Shown here: one piece after another, positions 48,715 through 57,225 of the stretch
Numbering within the stretch: position 1 is the stretch's first letter
Layout of the letters: every line of letters begins with the position of its first letter
Source: Lysinibacillus sp. B2A1
GTDB lineage: Bacteria; Bacillota; Bacilli; Bacillales_A; Planococcaceae
DNA length: 64,000 bases
Assembly (NCBI GenBank): GCA_002973635.1
Contig: CP027224.1
Span: forward strand, 2,180,501-2,244,500
Direction of reading: 5' to 3'
The notes under the pieces: model-generated
Told to the model about the DNA's origin: nothing
The model's database searches: none
The model's input: only the letters and a program-made list of their open reading frames with translations
Made by a program: the position numbers and the translations under genes

Positions 48715-49092
48715 GCGCATAAGCTGTTCAATGGGCTGCTTCCAATTAATTTTTGCGCTTGGATAGTTCAATAGAATTTCTTGCTGTAAATATTCAAAAT
48801 CACTTTTATTGAAACCCTGCAGTGTCGCAGCATCACGAGCACCAACGAAAATTGTCACAACCTCAAAGGCTTCTTCAGTAGTACCGAGGTATTTTTCACC
48901 TTCAAAAAGTGCACCCTTATAGGAAATAAAGAAATTTTTTCGGACATTTTTAACATCATCGTAAAAATAATAATGGCCTTTTTCATAGGCTTCATCAAGT
49001 TTTCGCTTAGGATCGGTTATATAACGAATCGCTTTGTAAAATACATAGATTATAAGCGCAATTACAGCAAGTCGAATTAGTAATGGCAACAT
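48697..49092 (-). CDS. ysdB: Sigma-W pathway protein YsdB
   Basis: 131-residue protein with one N-terminal span (about 3-22, LLIRLAVIALIIYVFYKAIR) and a cytoplasmic domain with GHYYFYDDVKNVRKNFFISY. Length, topology and the ysdA-ysdB-ysdC setting match YsdB of Bacillus, a sigma-W regulon member of unknown function. A GGGGGAAA site precedes the ATG. A sigma-W-type promoter is visible upstream, which supports the assignment independently. Confidence 0.9.
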   Translation of the reverse strand: MLPLLIRLAVIALIIYVFYKAIRYITDPKRKLDEAYEKGHYYFYDDVKNVRKNFFISYKGALFEGEKYLGTTEEAFEVVTIFVGARDAATLQGFNKSDFEYLQQEILLNYPSAKINWKQPIEQLMRNTSSS

Positions 49093-49128
49093 GTTTCATT
49101 TCCCCCTTGAAGAAAGGTTATTCTTCCC

Positions 49129-49157
49129 TATACGATTGAAGGGGGAAATTAGTTTCA
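49129..49157 (-). promoter_or_regulatory. Sigma-W-type promoter of ysdB
   Basis: On the minus strand TGAAAC (49157-49152), 17 bases, CGTATA (49134-49129), the sigma-W pattern, 36 bases before the ysdB start. Agrees with known sigma-W control of ysdB in B. subtilis. Confidence 0.8.
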
Positions 49158-49194
49158 CTTTTTATAAATTATTTTAGAAATTTAGGAGAAAAAA

Positions 49195-49680
49195 ATGAAT
49201 TTACAACAATTGTTTAAAATGCAGAAAGAGCTTGATGATTTTATTGAAAAAACACAAAAAATTGAGCAGGATGTTTTTAATGAAAAAGGTTTAGCATTAA
49301 TGGTTGAATTAGCAGAACTAGCTAATGAAACACGCTGCTTTAAATTCTGGAGTACAAAAGGGCCTTCAGAGCATGCTGTTATTTTAGAGGAGTATGTGGA
49401 TTCGATACATTTTATACTATCCCTCGGTCTTTTAAAGGGTTATACAACGCTAGAAAAATGGCCAGTGATTGAAGAAAAGCGAGATTTAACAGAAATTTTC
49501 TTAATGACACAGGACTATATTTTAACCTTTATTCGTCAGCCATCAGAGGATAGATATTTAACGATTTGGCAATGCTATGGTTTACTTGCGTATAATTTAG
49601 GCTTTACGTTTGAGGACGTGGTGGCAGCGTATATAGAAAAGAATGAAGAAAATTATAATCGCCAGCGTTCAGGATATTAA
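49195..49680 (+). CDS. Dimeric dUTP diphosphatase (dUTPase_2/MazG-like fold)
   Basis: All-alpha NTP pyrophosphohydrolase, 161 residues, hydrolysing dUTP to dUMP. The metal-binding acids are in LALMVELAELANETRCFKFW (ExxE) and EEYVDSIHFILSLG (ExxxD), the signature of the dimeric dUTPase family. This keeps uracil out of DNA. TTAGGAG precedes the ATG. Single gene between ysdB (divergent) and ysdC. Confidence 0.9.
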   Translation: MNLQQLFKMQKELDDFIEKTQKIEQDVFNEKGLALMVELAELANETRCFKFWSTKGPSEHAVILEEYVDSIHFILSLGLLKGYTTLEKWPVIEEKRDLTEIFLMTQDYILTFIRQPSEDRYLTIWQCYGLLAYNLGFTFEDVVAAYIEKNEENYNRQRSGY

Positions 49681-49774
49681 TGTGAGAAATACATCAATTT
49701 TCAGACGATTATACTAGGAATATTTCGGTAAACGAAGTATAATAGAGAAGATTTCGAAAGTAGGAGGCAAAAGG

Positions 49775-50863
49775 ATGACACAGCTAGATCCAACATTACA
49801 AATGTTTAAAGATTTAACGGATGCGAATGGAATTGCAGGGAATGAACGTGCACCACGTGAGGTCATGAAAAAATACATTGCACCATACGCAGACTCAGTA
49901 GAAACAGATAACTTAGGAAGCGTTATCGCAAAAAAAGTGGGCGATGAAAATGGTCCAAAAATAATGGTGGCAGGGCATTTAGATGAAGTCGGCTTCATGA
50001 TTACACAAATCGATGATAAAGGGTTTATCAAATTCCAAACTGTAGGTGGCTGGTGGAGCCAGGTAATGCTTGCACAGCGTGTTACAGTTACAACGCGAAA
50101 AGGCGATGAAATCATCGGGGTAATTGGTTCAAAGCCACCGCATATTTTACCAGCAGATGTACGAAACAAAGTCGTAGACATTAAAGATATGTTTATTGAT
50201 GTGGGTGCAGCTTCAAAGGAAGAAGTGCTTGAATGGGGCGTGCGTCCTGGTGATATGGTGACACCATATTTTGAATTCAATGTCATGAAAAATGACAAGT
50301 ATCTTTTAGCAAAGGCATGGGATAACCGTATTGGCTGTGCAATTGCTATTGATGTTATGAAGGCGTTGCAAAATGAAAAACATCCTAACATCCTATATTC
50401 TGTAGGGAACGTACAAGAAGAAGTCGGTCTTCGAGGTGCAAAAACGGCTACTCATAAAATTCAGCCTGATATTGGCTTTGCTGTCGATGTAGGTGTAGCT
50501 GGAGACACGCCAGGGGTAACAGCGAAGGAATCAACAAGTAAAATGGGCGCTGGTCCACAAATCGTTGTCTATGATGCATCAATGGTATCTCATCGTGGCT
50601 TACGTGAATTCGTATTAGATGTGGCTGATGAGCATAATATTCCATATCAATTCGAGGCCATGGCTGGTGGCGGTACAGACGCAGGCTCTATTCATGTAAC
50701 AGCTAACGGCATACCTGCACTATCAATCGGTATTGCAACACGCTATATCCACTCACATGCAGGTATTCTACATCGTGATGATTATGAGAATGCTGTAAAA
50801 TTAGTGGTAGAGGTTATTAAAAAATTAGACAGAGATGCTGTGAATAAAATTATTTTTGACTGA
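49775..50863 (+). CDS. ysdC: M42 family metallo-aminopeptidase (YsdC)
   Basis: 362-residue cytoplasmic M42 (PepA/FrvX-like) aminopeptidase that probably forms a dodecameric TET assembly. Metal site residues: His in [10 protein letters not shown], Asp in [10 protein letters not shown], the Glu pair in [10 protein letters not shown], Asp in [12 protein letters not shown] and His in [22 protein letters not shown] precedes the ATG. Closes the conserved rplT-ysdABC block; accessory genes start just after it. Confidence 0.95.
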   Translation: MTQLDPTLQMFKDLTDANGIAGNERAPREVMKKYIAPYADSVETDNLGSVIAKKVGDENGPKIMVAGHLDEVGFMITQIDDKGFIKFQTVGGWWSQVMLAQRVTVTTRKGDEIIGVIGSKPPHILPADVRNKVVDIKDMFIDVGAASKEEVLEWGVRPGDMVTPYFEFNVMKNDKYLLAKAWDNRIGCAIAIDVMKALQNEKHPNILYSVGNVQEEVGLRGAKTATHKIQPDIGFAVDVGVAGDTPGVTAKESTSKMGAGPQIVVYDASMVSHRGLREFVLDVADEHNIPYQFEAMAGGGTDAGSIHVTANGIPALSIGIATRYIHSHAGILHRDDYENAVKLVVEVIKKLDRDAVNKIIFD

Positions 50864-50910
50864 TACTGTAAAAGAACGTAGGAAAGAACTAAATAGATAG
50901 ATCATATTTT

Positions 50911-50945
50911 GCCTTCTAACAAAAATGTTAGGAGGCTTTTTTATT
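50911..50945 (+). terminator. Rho-independent terminator of ysdC
   Basis: GCCTTCTAACA-AAAA-TGTTAGGAGGC followed by T6. Confidence 0.92.
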
Positions 50946-51174
50946 GATCCAAGACAAATTATTCCTAGGAACCTGTATAGTAGAGGTTAAAATAAACTAC
51001 CTATACTAAAAAGTAATCGGCACTGCAACTCCTTTTGTTTATCAAGGGCTATGGGGCGAAATTACAGAGTCAGTTGTGAAAGCATAACAAAAGGACTTGC
51101 GATTATGAAAATTAATCATAAATACAAGTCCAATTCTTATTAAACTAAAGTGCCCTATTAAGGAATATAGATTC
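50946..51174. other. Gap with a possible gene relic
   Basis: A short plus-strand frame at about 51014-51087 reads GTATPFVYQGLWGEITESVV-KA-stop. It looks like the end of a lost gene, but I cannot identify it. No start or ribosome site remains. Confidence 0.3.
51092..51131 (-). terminator. Terminator of the small membrane protein gene at 51175-51492
   Basis: On the minus strand GGACTTG...CAAGTCC with an inner TTATG/CATAA pairing, followed by TTTTGTT. Confidence 0.65.
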
Positions 51175-51492
51175 TTATGAATAACTTTCCTCTTTATTGC
51201 CATAAATTATATGAGAAAAATATCCGAGTAGTAAGCCTAGCCCTGAACCAAAACTTAGTGTAGATAATAATGAAATTGAGAAAAACATGCTAAGAATCAA
51301 ACCAATTGTACAACCAAAAAGCATTCCGAGTGGCATTAAACTATCTAATAAATTTTGAGCCACTTTTGATTTTTTCTTACCTAATTTTCCTTGCTTATGT
51401 TTATGTTCAAGCCTTTTAATAACAAAGACCATAATTCCTCCGATTATTGCAATGGGTAGAACAATACCAACAAGTTCCATGAATAACTCCAT
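51175..51492 (-). CDS. Small membrane protein of unknown function
   Basis: 105 residues with three hydrophobic stretches: near 4-24 (VGIVLPIAIIGGIMVFVI), 53-72 (MPLGMLFGCTIGLILSMFF) and 74-92. A strongly basic cytoplasmic loop LEHKHKQGKLGKKKSK lies between the first two. The family is not recognised. The ATG at 51490-51492 follows AAAGGAG on the minus strand; in-frame ATGs further upstream lack sites. It is the last of several small membrane protein genes on this strand. Confidence 0.75.
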   Translation of the reverse strand: MELFMELVGIVLPIAIIGGIMVFVIKRLEHKHKQGKLGKKKSKVAQNLLDSLMPLGMLFGCTIGLILSMFFSISLLSTLSFGSGLGLLLGYFSHIIYGNKEESYS

Positions 51493-51620
51493 GCTGTCAT
51501 CTCCTTTCATTGTATCACCTAACATTACACTTTCCGCAATCTATGGCCACTAAGTGTGAAGAACCTACATGTTGGATTTAAAAATTGAATAATCAGCTAT
51601 TTAATTAAGATAGTACCACT

Positions 51621-51800
51621 TTATTGTTGTTTCTTCCATTTATAAGGGATATTTGCCCAATCATACAACATTGCAAACAGGAATATGAAAATTGTGATTG
51701 TTATAGTTTCTACCCACTTAATATCATTTTGAATAATTATTTTCCATCCAATTGATAATATGAAAAATAACAACGCAAATCGAATGTTTTTCTTTAACAT
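51621..51800 (-). CDS. Small hydrophobic protein, 59 residues
   Basis: Begins MLKKNIRFALLFFILSIGW and ends YDWANIPYKWKKQQ. Two hydrophobic spans (about 7-23 and 32-46) with basic ends predict a hairpin membrane protein with both termini inside. GAGGT lies 4 bases before the ATG. No family recognised. It shares size, orientation and topology with its neighbours at 51913 and 52228. Confidence 0.6.
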   Translation of the reverse strand: MLKKNIRFALLFFILSIGWKIIIQNDIKWVETITITIFIFLFAMLYDWANIPYKWKKQQ

Positions 51801-51912
51801 ACATACCTCGTTTCATTTTTTACCTGCCATAAAAACTATTCCTTTGTTAATTTGGAGCGAATGTTGGTGACTGCATATACATTGACTGTTACCATAGGCG
51901 ATAATTGCCCTG

Positions 51913-52068
51913 TTATTCAGTTCGCTCAATTGTTTTCATAATCATTAAGCAGATAATACTTGTAGATGCAATTACATACCATACTGTTTTAGATAAGTTT
52001 CCCCAAGAGTCAACTATTGCAATAAAAATCATGATTAGTAATAGTGTGTAAACTAAATAACTTCGCAT
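51913..52068 (-). CDS. Small hydrophobic protein, 51 residues
   Basis: Starts MRSYLVYTLLLIMIFIAIVD and ends IMKTIERTE. Two spans (about 4-19 and 29-45) are separated by a short polar loop SWGNLSKTV. A strong GGAGG is 6 bases before the ATG, which argues that it is translated. Unknown function. Confidence 0.6.
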   Translation of the reverse strand: MRSYLVYTLLLIMIFIAIVDSWGNLSKTVWYVIASTSIICLMIMKTIERTE

Positions 52069-52227
52069 ACATTAACCTCCAAAATTGCCCTTTTCAAAAC
52101 TGATTGAAAAAATAATAACTTATAGAAATCATAACGAGAAATCATAACGTAGCGGAGAAAAAGTGCAGTAAGGGGGACGTTGGACAGGGATAAAACAGAC
52201 TGTCCATAGACAGCCTATTTAATAAAT

Positions 52228-52437
52228 TTATCTAGTTTTTTGCATTTCTTCATTAGATTCTTTAGCAAATGGTGTTAATATAATCCCTGCAAAAAATAAA
52301 ATGTAACCTGTCCATTTTATCCATCTATAATATTGGTGGTCTTTTAAAAAATAAAATGAAGTAAGGATAATAAAGATACCCATAATAATAATACCGATAG
52401 CAATCATCCACTTTAAAGTAATCGGAATTTTCGACAT
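52228..52437 (-). CDS. Small hydrophobic protein, 69 residues
   Basis: Two membrane spans (about 8-30, WMIAIGIIIMGIFIILTSFYF, and 40-58, WTGYILFFAGIILTPF) and a charged C-terminus KESNEEMQKTR. AGGGGGAGA precedes the ATG. No family recognised. First of the row of four small minus-strand membrane protein genes. Confidence 0.65.
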   Translation of the reverse strand: MSKIPITLKWMIAIGIIIMGIFIILTSFYFLKDHQYYRWIKWTGYILFFAGIILTPFAKESNEEMQKTR

Positions 52438-52622
52438 TCTTATGTCTCCCCCTTTTATGTATATTTTTGGAGATAATTTAACATGTTTAAATGTACCATA
52501 TATAGGGTTATCTATAAAAAATATATACTATATAAATGTTTTTTTACTATATCATCCGAAATTTATAGGTAGTTAATAAAGAAAATGTGTAATAAAGAGA
52601 CAGTAAAGGGTAATGAATCCCC
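52438..52622. other. A/T-rich gap with likely promoter of the small gene at 52228
   Basis: Very A/T-rich; minus-strand -10-like sequences are present, but none stands out. No gene. Confidence 0.3.
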
Positions 52623-52814
52623 TTAATCTTTCTTACGTTTAAATATTAATTCAAAAAAGGAAGGAAAACCGGTACCTTTTGTTCCTGGTGCAAAGATTTG
52701 TATTAATTCCCAACCTTCTTTTTCATAATCAAAAACAACTTTATGATAATCTTCCTCAGGAGTTAGTTTGAATGAAGATAATTGAATTTTCACGAATTTA
52801 TGTTCGTAAAAGAT
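52623..52814 (-). CDS. DUF4177 family protein, probable ATC start
   Basis: A 63-residue soluble protein: FYEHKFVKIQ at the N-terminus, then EEDYHKVVFDYEKEGWELIQ and IFAPGTKGTG, ending FFELIFKRKKD. This is the DUF4177 pattern (YEYKFV...EGWxLVQIFAP...FELIF), function unknown. No ATG/GTG/TTG is available before residue 8, yet AAGGAGG stands 5 bases before an ATC at 52812-52814, just where the family's Met is expected. Either AUC initiation or a recent start-codon loss; all other codons are intact. Confidence 0.7.
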   Translation of the reverse strand: MFYEHKFVKIQLSSFKLTPEEDYHKVVFDYEKEGWELIQIFAPGTKGTGFPSFFELIFKRKKD

Positions 52815-52936
52815 AACAACCTCCTTATTATTACTTTCATTTACGTTTTTTAGTAATGTAAAGTTTCAATAAATATATTGAAGTTGATGAATAGTTCGAG
52901 GTTTTTTCGAAAGACATTGTACAGAAAGGTGATTAA

Positions 52937-53092
52937 ATGAAAGAAACAAAAGTCAAATATTGTGCTGAATGTGAGAAAGATTTCATTGATAGTGAAGTGG
53001 TCTTTTATACATGGTATGAAAACCGATGCTTCTGTGATAAATGCAAACAACTTATGAATGAGCGTGTCACACCATCATATTTAGATTGGTAG
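52937..53092 (+). CDS. Small zinc-finger-like protein, 51 residues
   Basis: Starts MKETKVKYCAECEKDFIDSE and has a second pair CFCDKCKQLM. The CxxC...CxxC spacing suggests one zinc ribbon. AAAGGTG precedes the ATG. It does not match a family I can name. Immediately downstream lies a broken gene with another zinc-ribbon motif, so the two may derive from one small locus. Confidence 0.6.
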   Translation: MKETKVKYCAECEKDFIDSEVVFYTWYENRCFCDKCKQLMNERVTPSYLDW

Positions 53093-53170
53093 CCACGAAA
53101 AGTTGTTAAATAGCTGAACAATTAGAAGATCATGTTAGAAAAGAAATTGTCCAGCAAGGGAGTAAGTGAA

Positions 53171-53286
53171 ATGGCCGTTTACGAGTTTGAAAAGGTGATA
53201 TTGCAGAATGCCCTCATTGTGGTAAATAGTTCGAAATGAATGATTTAGATGAAGAAGATTACAACGATTTTGACAAAATATTTTGA
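53171..53286 (+). pseudogene. Broken small zinc-ribbon gene
   Basis: Opens MAVYEFEK; after a one-base frame change near 53196 it continues GDIAECPHCGK, meets an in-frame TAG at 53227-53229, and goes on FEMNDLDEEDYNDFDKIF to a TGA at 53284-53286. Frameshift plus nonsense mark it as decayed. CPHCGK is a half zinc ribbon. Function unknown. Confidence 0.55.
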
Positions 53287-53344
53287 ACACGTTTTGCGAA
53301 GGTTAATTAACACTTGATAAATATTGTTCAGTAGCATTAAGAAA
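53287..53344. other. Short gap with no recognised feature
   Basis: Nothing supported here beyond A/T-rich sequence. Confidence 0.3.
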
Positions 53345-53366
53345 AGCGTTGCCATAAAGCAACGCT
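53345..53366 (-). terminator. Hairpin terminator of a decayed minus-strand gene
   Basis: AGCGTTGC-6 bases-GCAACGCT, with TTTTCTTAAT on the minus-strand side. It overlaps the end of the relic at 53365-53549. Confidence 0.6.
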
Positions 53367-53549
53367 AAGTTCGAGGGTTTCTAAATAAAATTACTACACT
53401 AGAAACAAAGCATATCAATCCAATATATATGCTACTTGTATTGACATATCTTCTATGTTGTCCGTAAAGATTCTATATCCCCCTACTGAACATATTGCCA
53501 AACTACTAACCGAACTAGTTAATGTACTACGTTTACGTTTGTCAGTCAA
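53365..53549 (-). pseudogene. Frameshifted small membrane protein gene
   Basis: The minus strand reads LTDKRKRSTLTSSVSSLAIC, then GGYRIFTDNIEDMSIQVAY. After a one-base change within a TATATATAT run it continues YIGLICFVSSVVILFRNPRT-stop. The repaired product has two hydrophobic spans like the neighbouring small proteins. No good start remains (a T7 run after an ATG at 53557-53555 may be a second lesion). Confidence 0.5.
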
Positions 53550-53692
53550 AAAAACATCTAAATAATGGTATTCGTATTATGTTAACACGAAATTAATCAT
53601 TAGTTAACTTATTCGAAGGATTTCCCCTGGTGAATAATATAAAGACTAGAACCTTAATGAACAATATGAGGTTTAATCGATAGATATTTTTC

Positions 53693-53726
53693 AGTCAAAA
53701 AGCCGATTAGAATATTCCAATCAGCT
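53693..53726 (-). terminator. Terminator of the pentapeptide-repeat gene
   Basis: On the minus strand AGCTGATT and AATCGGCT pair (one G-U) around a GGAATATTCT loop, followed by TTTTTGAC. Confidence 0.7.
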
Positions 53727-53732
53727 GCTTTT

Positions 53733-54386
53733 TTAATTTAATGACTTTACCTTCAATCCCAACAAAGAAGCAAAACCAATAGCTTGTTCAGTGGAAACTT
53801 CACATCCATTCAAACTTTCTGGGGTTACATTAAGTTTTTCAAAATTACAGGTACTAATATCAATTCCTTTTAAAGAAGTTTGAGAAAAATCAACATCATT
53901 AATATCACTTTCATAAAATTTCACCTTATTTAGTGAACATTCATAAAAATTTGCACCTCGAAGTATTGAATTGTCAAATATCACATGCTTGAAACGGGTT
54001 ACAGCAAAATTGCATAGATTTGCAATACAATTTTCGAAAGAAACATTTCCAAGATTAGTCTCAGAAAAATCCGATCCTAATAATTTACAGTTTTTGAAAT
54101 TGACTCTATGTATAATACCTTCACTTAAGTTTGCATTAGATAGATCACAGTTTTCAAAAATTACATCAGTTAAATCAATTTTTCTAAAAGAAACATCAAT
54201 GAATTTTGCATTTTTAAAGATAACTTTAGATACAACTAATTTTTCAACAACCTCTTTATCAATTACTGTATCAGCAATAATACAATTTGATAAATATGGG
54301 TCTTCATCATAAAAAATATCTTGAAAATTAGCTTTTTCTAGATCTGAGAGAATTTTTGGTAATTCAATATTGAAACCTTGTGACAT
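53733..54386 (-). CDS. Pentapeptide-repeat protein, Qnr/MfpA-like architecture
   Basis: 217 residues, almost all in A(D/N)LxX-type pentapeptide repeats (for example DVIFENCDLSNANLSEG, RVNFKNCKLLGSDFSETNLG, GANFYECSLNKVKFYESDI). Such repeats fold into a right-handed quadrilateral beta-helix resembling B-form DNA. The length and the C-terminal dimer-type end (STEQAIGFASLLGLKV) recall Qnr proteins, which protect gyrase from quinolones. That activity cannot be claimed from sequence alone. An AAAGGTG site precedes the ATG. Lies alone among accessory genes. Confidence 0.85.
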   Translation of the reverse strand: MSQGFNIELPKILSDLEKANFQDIFYDEDPYLSNCIIADTVIDKEVVEKLVVSKVIFKNAKFIDVSFRKIDLTDVIFENCDLSNANLSEGIIHRVNFKNCKLLGSDFSETNLGNVSFENCIANLCNFAVTRFKHVIFDNSILRGANFYECSLNKVKFYESDINDVDFSQTSLKGIDISTCNFEKLNVTPESLNGCEVSTEQAIGFASLLGLKVKSLN

Positions 54387-54559
54387 TTCAGCACACCTTT
54401 CAAAAAGTTAGTAATATCTATACATAAATTTAAAGTAAAAAAATAAAATGAAAAGACTTTCATATTAAGTAAAAGTATGTGCAAATCTAAATTTCTATCA
54501 CATTACTGCACAATATGAAAGATGTTCAGTAGTAAAGATAATTGCTAGAAATAGGTGTT
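54387..54559. other. Upstream region of the pentapeptide-repeat gene
   Basis: A/T-rich region with its ribosome site but no clear operator. Confidence 0.3.
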
Positions 54560-54598
54560 TATAAAAAGAAAAGGTGTCTTACCTAGATGAAAACACCC
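54560..54598 (-). terminator. Terminator of the dinB-like gene
   Basis: On the minus strand GGTGTTTT and AAGACACC pair (one G-U) over CATCTAGGT, followed by TTTTCTTTTT. Confidence 0.75.
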
Positions 54599-54607
54599 GA
54601 AGATAGA

Positions 54608-55078
54608 TTAATCCCAAATATCTGGGATTGTAACTTTTGCAGATCGTAAATAATCGAGTAATTGACCAGTATGAATTGATTCATGATAGGCAATTCTCAG
54701 CAACATATCTCCTAAGTCTCTTATGTACCCAACATCTGAACGGTCAATTTTAATAATTTTTAAATCTTCATCTGAAAATGATTTAATAGTTTCTATAAAT
54801 TGATTTCTAAACGGTACTGCAATAATTAATTCATCTTCAACAGTGTTGAATGGTAGTTTTTCAAATGGGGATTCAAATACAGGTATACTGCCTTTATTTT
54901 TAATAGCCTGATGATAATAATATTCACTTTCTAGAACATGTCTAATCATCTCAATGCAAGACATAGCTTTATCATCTGGTCTCCAATTTAATTTATCTTG
55001 GGGGATAGACGTCCAAAGCTTAATGCTACGTCTTCGGACTTCATTGAAATTTAAAAGAATTAAATCGATTGTGTTCAT
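54608..55078 (-). CDS. DinB/YfiT-like putative metalloenzyme
   Basis: A 156-residue four-helix-bundle protein. The three metal-binding histidines of the DinB family are His47 (IEMIRHVLESEYY), His132 and His136 (AYHESIHTGQLLDYLR). The superfamily includes thiol-dependent S-transferases; BstA-type members use bacillithiol. The substrate here is unknown. TGGAGGG precedes the ATG. Isolated single gene with its own terminator. Confidence 0.9.
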   Translation of the reverse strand: MNTIDLILLNFNEVRRRSIKLWTSIPQDKLNWRPDDKAMSCIEMIRHVLESEYYYHQAIKNKGSIPVFESPFEKLPFNTVEDELIIAVPFRNQFIETIKSFSDEDLKIIKIDRSDVGYIRDLGDMLLRIAYHESIHTGQLLDYLRSAKVTIPDIWD

Positions 55079-55492
55079 TATTTACCCTCCACTTGTTAGT
55101 ATATTTTAAATTATATACGAATGTACGTTCTTTTAGAAGTCGGTTTTTTAGTTTAGAATTTTTCGCTTGTTTTAATAAATGCTACTAAACAATTTGAGCA
55201 AAAACTATTAAAGGGTCACTTTGGTGGAAGTGACCCTAAGTAACAATTCGGGAGGGACCAAGTTAAACTAGTTTAGCTTAACACTACTATTTATATGCTT
55301 AGCTAACTTAGGTTATATAGTTTATTGCCCTTGAAAAAAGATTTAAAAATAAAAAAGCTATGACGGTCAACCAACGCCATAGCCTATATAAAGTGCGTGC
55401 GATACACTCAAATTATTGTGTGTAAAATAAGGTTCTTTATACATTAAAAAAACCCAGCTTTAAACTGGGAGACGGTTTGTCAGGTAAATATA
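55079..55492. other. Intergenic region with three hairpins
   Basis: A 414-base gap without a gene. Hairpins: GGGTCACTT/AAGTGACCC at 55215-55238; GCTATG.CG/CG.CATAGC at 55357-55383, followed by T6 on the minus strand; and CCCAG/CTGGG at 55453-55469, followed by T7 on the minus strand. The last two are consecutive terminators for the DUF3231 gene. Confidence 0.6.
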
Positions 55493-56002
55493 TTATTTTT
55501 CAGGATAAGCTACATGTAATGGTGGAGGTACAAGCCAACCTTTATTTTTGTTCAAACGTAAAAGTTTAGCACCAAGTTGAGCTTTTGCCATATGGAATTG
55601 ACCATACATTAATGCGATATCTTCACGAGTGGAAATACCCATTGCTTGACTACATGCAACTAATCCAGCAGCTATGTCAGCAGTAAGAGCAGCGCTTATT
55701 TCTGGGTCATTAAACTTTGCACCTGGAGGGATATCTTCCAATCTTGCTACAGGTCGTTCAGGTGAAGCAGGTGGTAAAGCAATACCATTCGTTTTTAGAA
55801 TTTTTTCTAATTGTTTTACTTCTTCTCTGCAAGTTTCGATGATATCTTCAATAATTTTTTTTAGATCTTCATCACCAGCGTGATTATAAAACGTTTGATA
55901 GCCAGAAATCATTCCATAGTCTGCAATTAAACTTGACCAAATACTAAATACTTCACCGTAATGCAATGGTTCATCTTTTGGATTTCCACCAAGAATACCC
56001 AT
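55493..56002 (-). CDS. DUF3231 family ferritin-like protein
   Basis: 169 residues beginning MGILGGNPKDEPLHYGEVF, then IWSSLIADYGMISGYQTFYN, a helical protein of the DUF3231 family (CotF-like fold). In Bacillus such proteins are often small, duplicated and associated with spore or stationary-phase samples, but no enzymatic role is proven. The conserved GGNPKDEPxHYGE start and the central proline-rich GIALPPASPERP are visible. AAAAGGAAG precedes the ATG. Two terminators follow. Confidence 0.85.
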   Translation of the reverse strand: MGILGGNPKDEPLHYGEVFSIWSSLIADYGMISGYQTFYNHAGDEDLKKIIEDIIETCREEVKQLEKILKTNGIALPPASPERPVARLEDIPPGAKFNDPEISAALTADIAAGLVACSQAMGISTREDIALMYGQFHMAKAQLGAKLLRLNKNKGWLVPPPLHVAYPEK

Positions 56003-56204
56003 ACTTACACTTCCTTTTCTTGTTTTTCGCCACTAAAGCAAAGTTAGTATGGATATAATTAAAAAATTAATACACAAAATGCAATATTGCTGAACAATAA
56101 AAGAAACAAAATAATGGTCTTTAACAAATTGTTGTGTTTTTTTATAGTTGTAACTTAAAGAATAGAGTATTCCTTTACTCCATTCAAGAAACACCCTATT
56201 GTTA

Positions 56205-57203
56205 CTATAAAGAATTTTGTAAAAGCTGTAAGATATCTTTCCCCATATGAACAGGATTTGTTGCTAGTATAGGGGATCGATAATTGGATAGAATCACAAC
56301 ACCTGTTTGCTGTTTTATATTAAACCCTAGATAACTAGAGAAGCCTTTCGTGGAGCCATTATGCCAAATAATATCATCTTCAAGTAACCATCCTAATCCG
56401 ATGCTTACATCTTTTGAAATAGTATGAGTAGCTTGGTGTGTGAATTGATAGCCTGAATTTTGATTGCCTACATGTATTTTTATAAATTTTAATAAATCAT
56501 CAACGGTGGATCGTATAGCGCCCGCTGCCATAAATTCATTCATTTGAAGTGGAGGCTTATTATGTCCTCGAATAGAGTGTCCCTGTAATATAGTATCTTC
56601 TTTAGAGGAGGGGATAGAAATAAAGGTATTTGTTAAATTTAATGGTTCTACGATTCTACGTGTGATAGCTGTTTCAAAGTCAGTATGAAGTTCATTTGCT
56701 AATAAATATCCTAAAAGGCCCATTCCCACATTAGAATACCTAAACTTAGCTTTAGGCTCATGGATATGGGTTTTAAAATAATGTATTGTCTCATCCAATG
56801 AATAGGGACAAAAAGGGTCACGAGGTGTTTGGCTATCAAAAAGATTATAGATGTTCTTCAGTACACCTATTCCCGGTAGACCAGATGTATGATTTGCTAG
56901 ATGTTTCAACGTTATGGGATGATTATCTGGAATTGCAGAAAAATAGTTGCCGATGGAGTCATCTACCTTCACGATTTCTTCCTGAATCATTTCCCCAAAC
57001 ATGGATGTAGTCAAAACTTTAGAGATTGACCCAATTTCATAGATGTAGGGCTTTTTATCATACTTGACATTTGAGCCATTGAACATAAACGTAGCATCTT
57101 GGTCACGATAAATAACACCTATGGATAAAGCTACATTCGGGCGAGATTTTATGTAAGGATAAGCAATTTTAAAGATATCCTTTTTTAAATCATTTAAATC
57201 CAC
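56205..57203 (-). CDS. Serine hydrolase of the beta-lactamase/PBP4* family
   Basis: 332 residues, class C beta-lactamase-like fold. Catalytic motifs: SxxK at 59-62 (SISK), YxN at 156-158 (YSN in KFRYSNVGMG), and HxG at 281-283 (WHNGSTKGF). No signal peptide or lipobox is seen, so it is probably cytoplasmic and more likely an esterase or D-aminopeptidase-like enzyme than an exported beta-lactamase. GTG start behind AAGGAGG. It lies 22 bases after the MarR-type regulator on the same strand and is the likely regulated partner. Confidence 0.9.
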   Translation of the reverse strand: MDLNDLKKDIFKIAYPYIKSRPNVALSIGVIYRDQDATFMFNGSNVKYDKKPYIYEIGSISKVLTTSMFGEMIQEEIVKVDDSIGNYFSAIPDNHPITLKHLANHTSGLPGIGVLKNIYNLFDSQTPRDPFCPYSLDETIHYFKTHIHEPKAKFRYSNVGMGLLGYLLANELHTDFETAITRRIVEPLNLTNTFISIPSSKEDTILQGHSIRGHNKPPLQMNEFMAAGAIRSTVDDLLKFIKIHVGNQNSGYQFTHQATHTISKDVSIGLGWLLEDDIIWHNGSTKGFSSYLGFNIKQQTGVVILSNYRSPILATNPVHMGKDILQLLQNSL

Positions 57204-57225
57204 AAGTATTCCTCCTTTTCACTCG

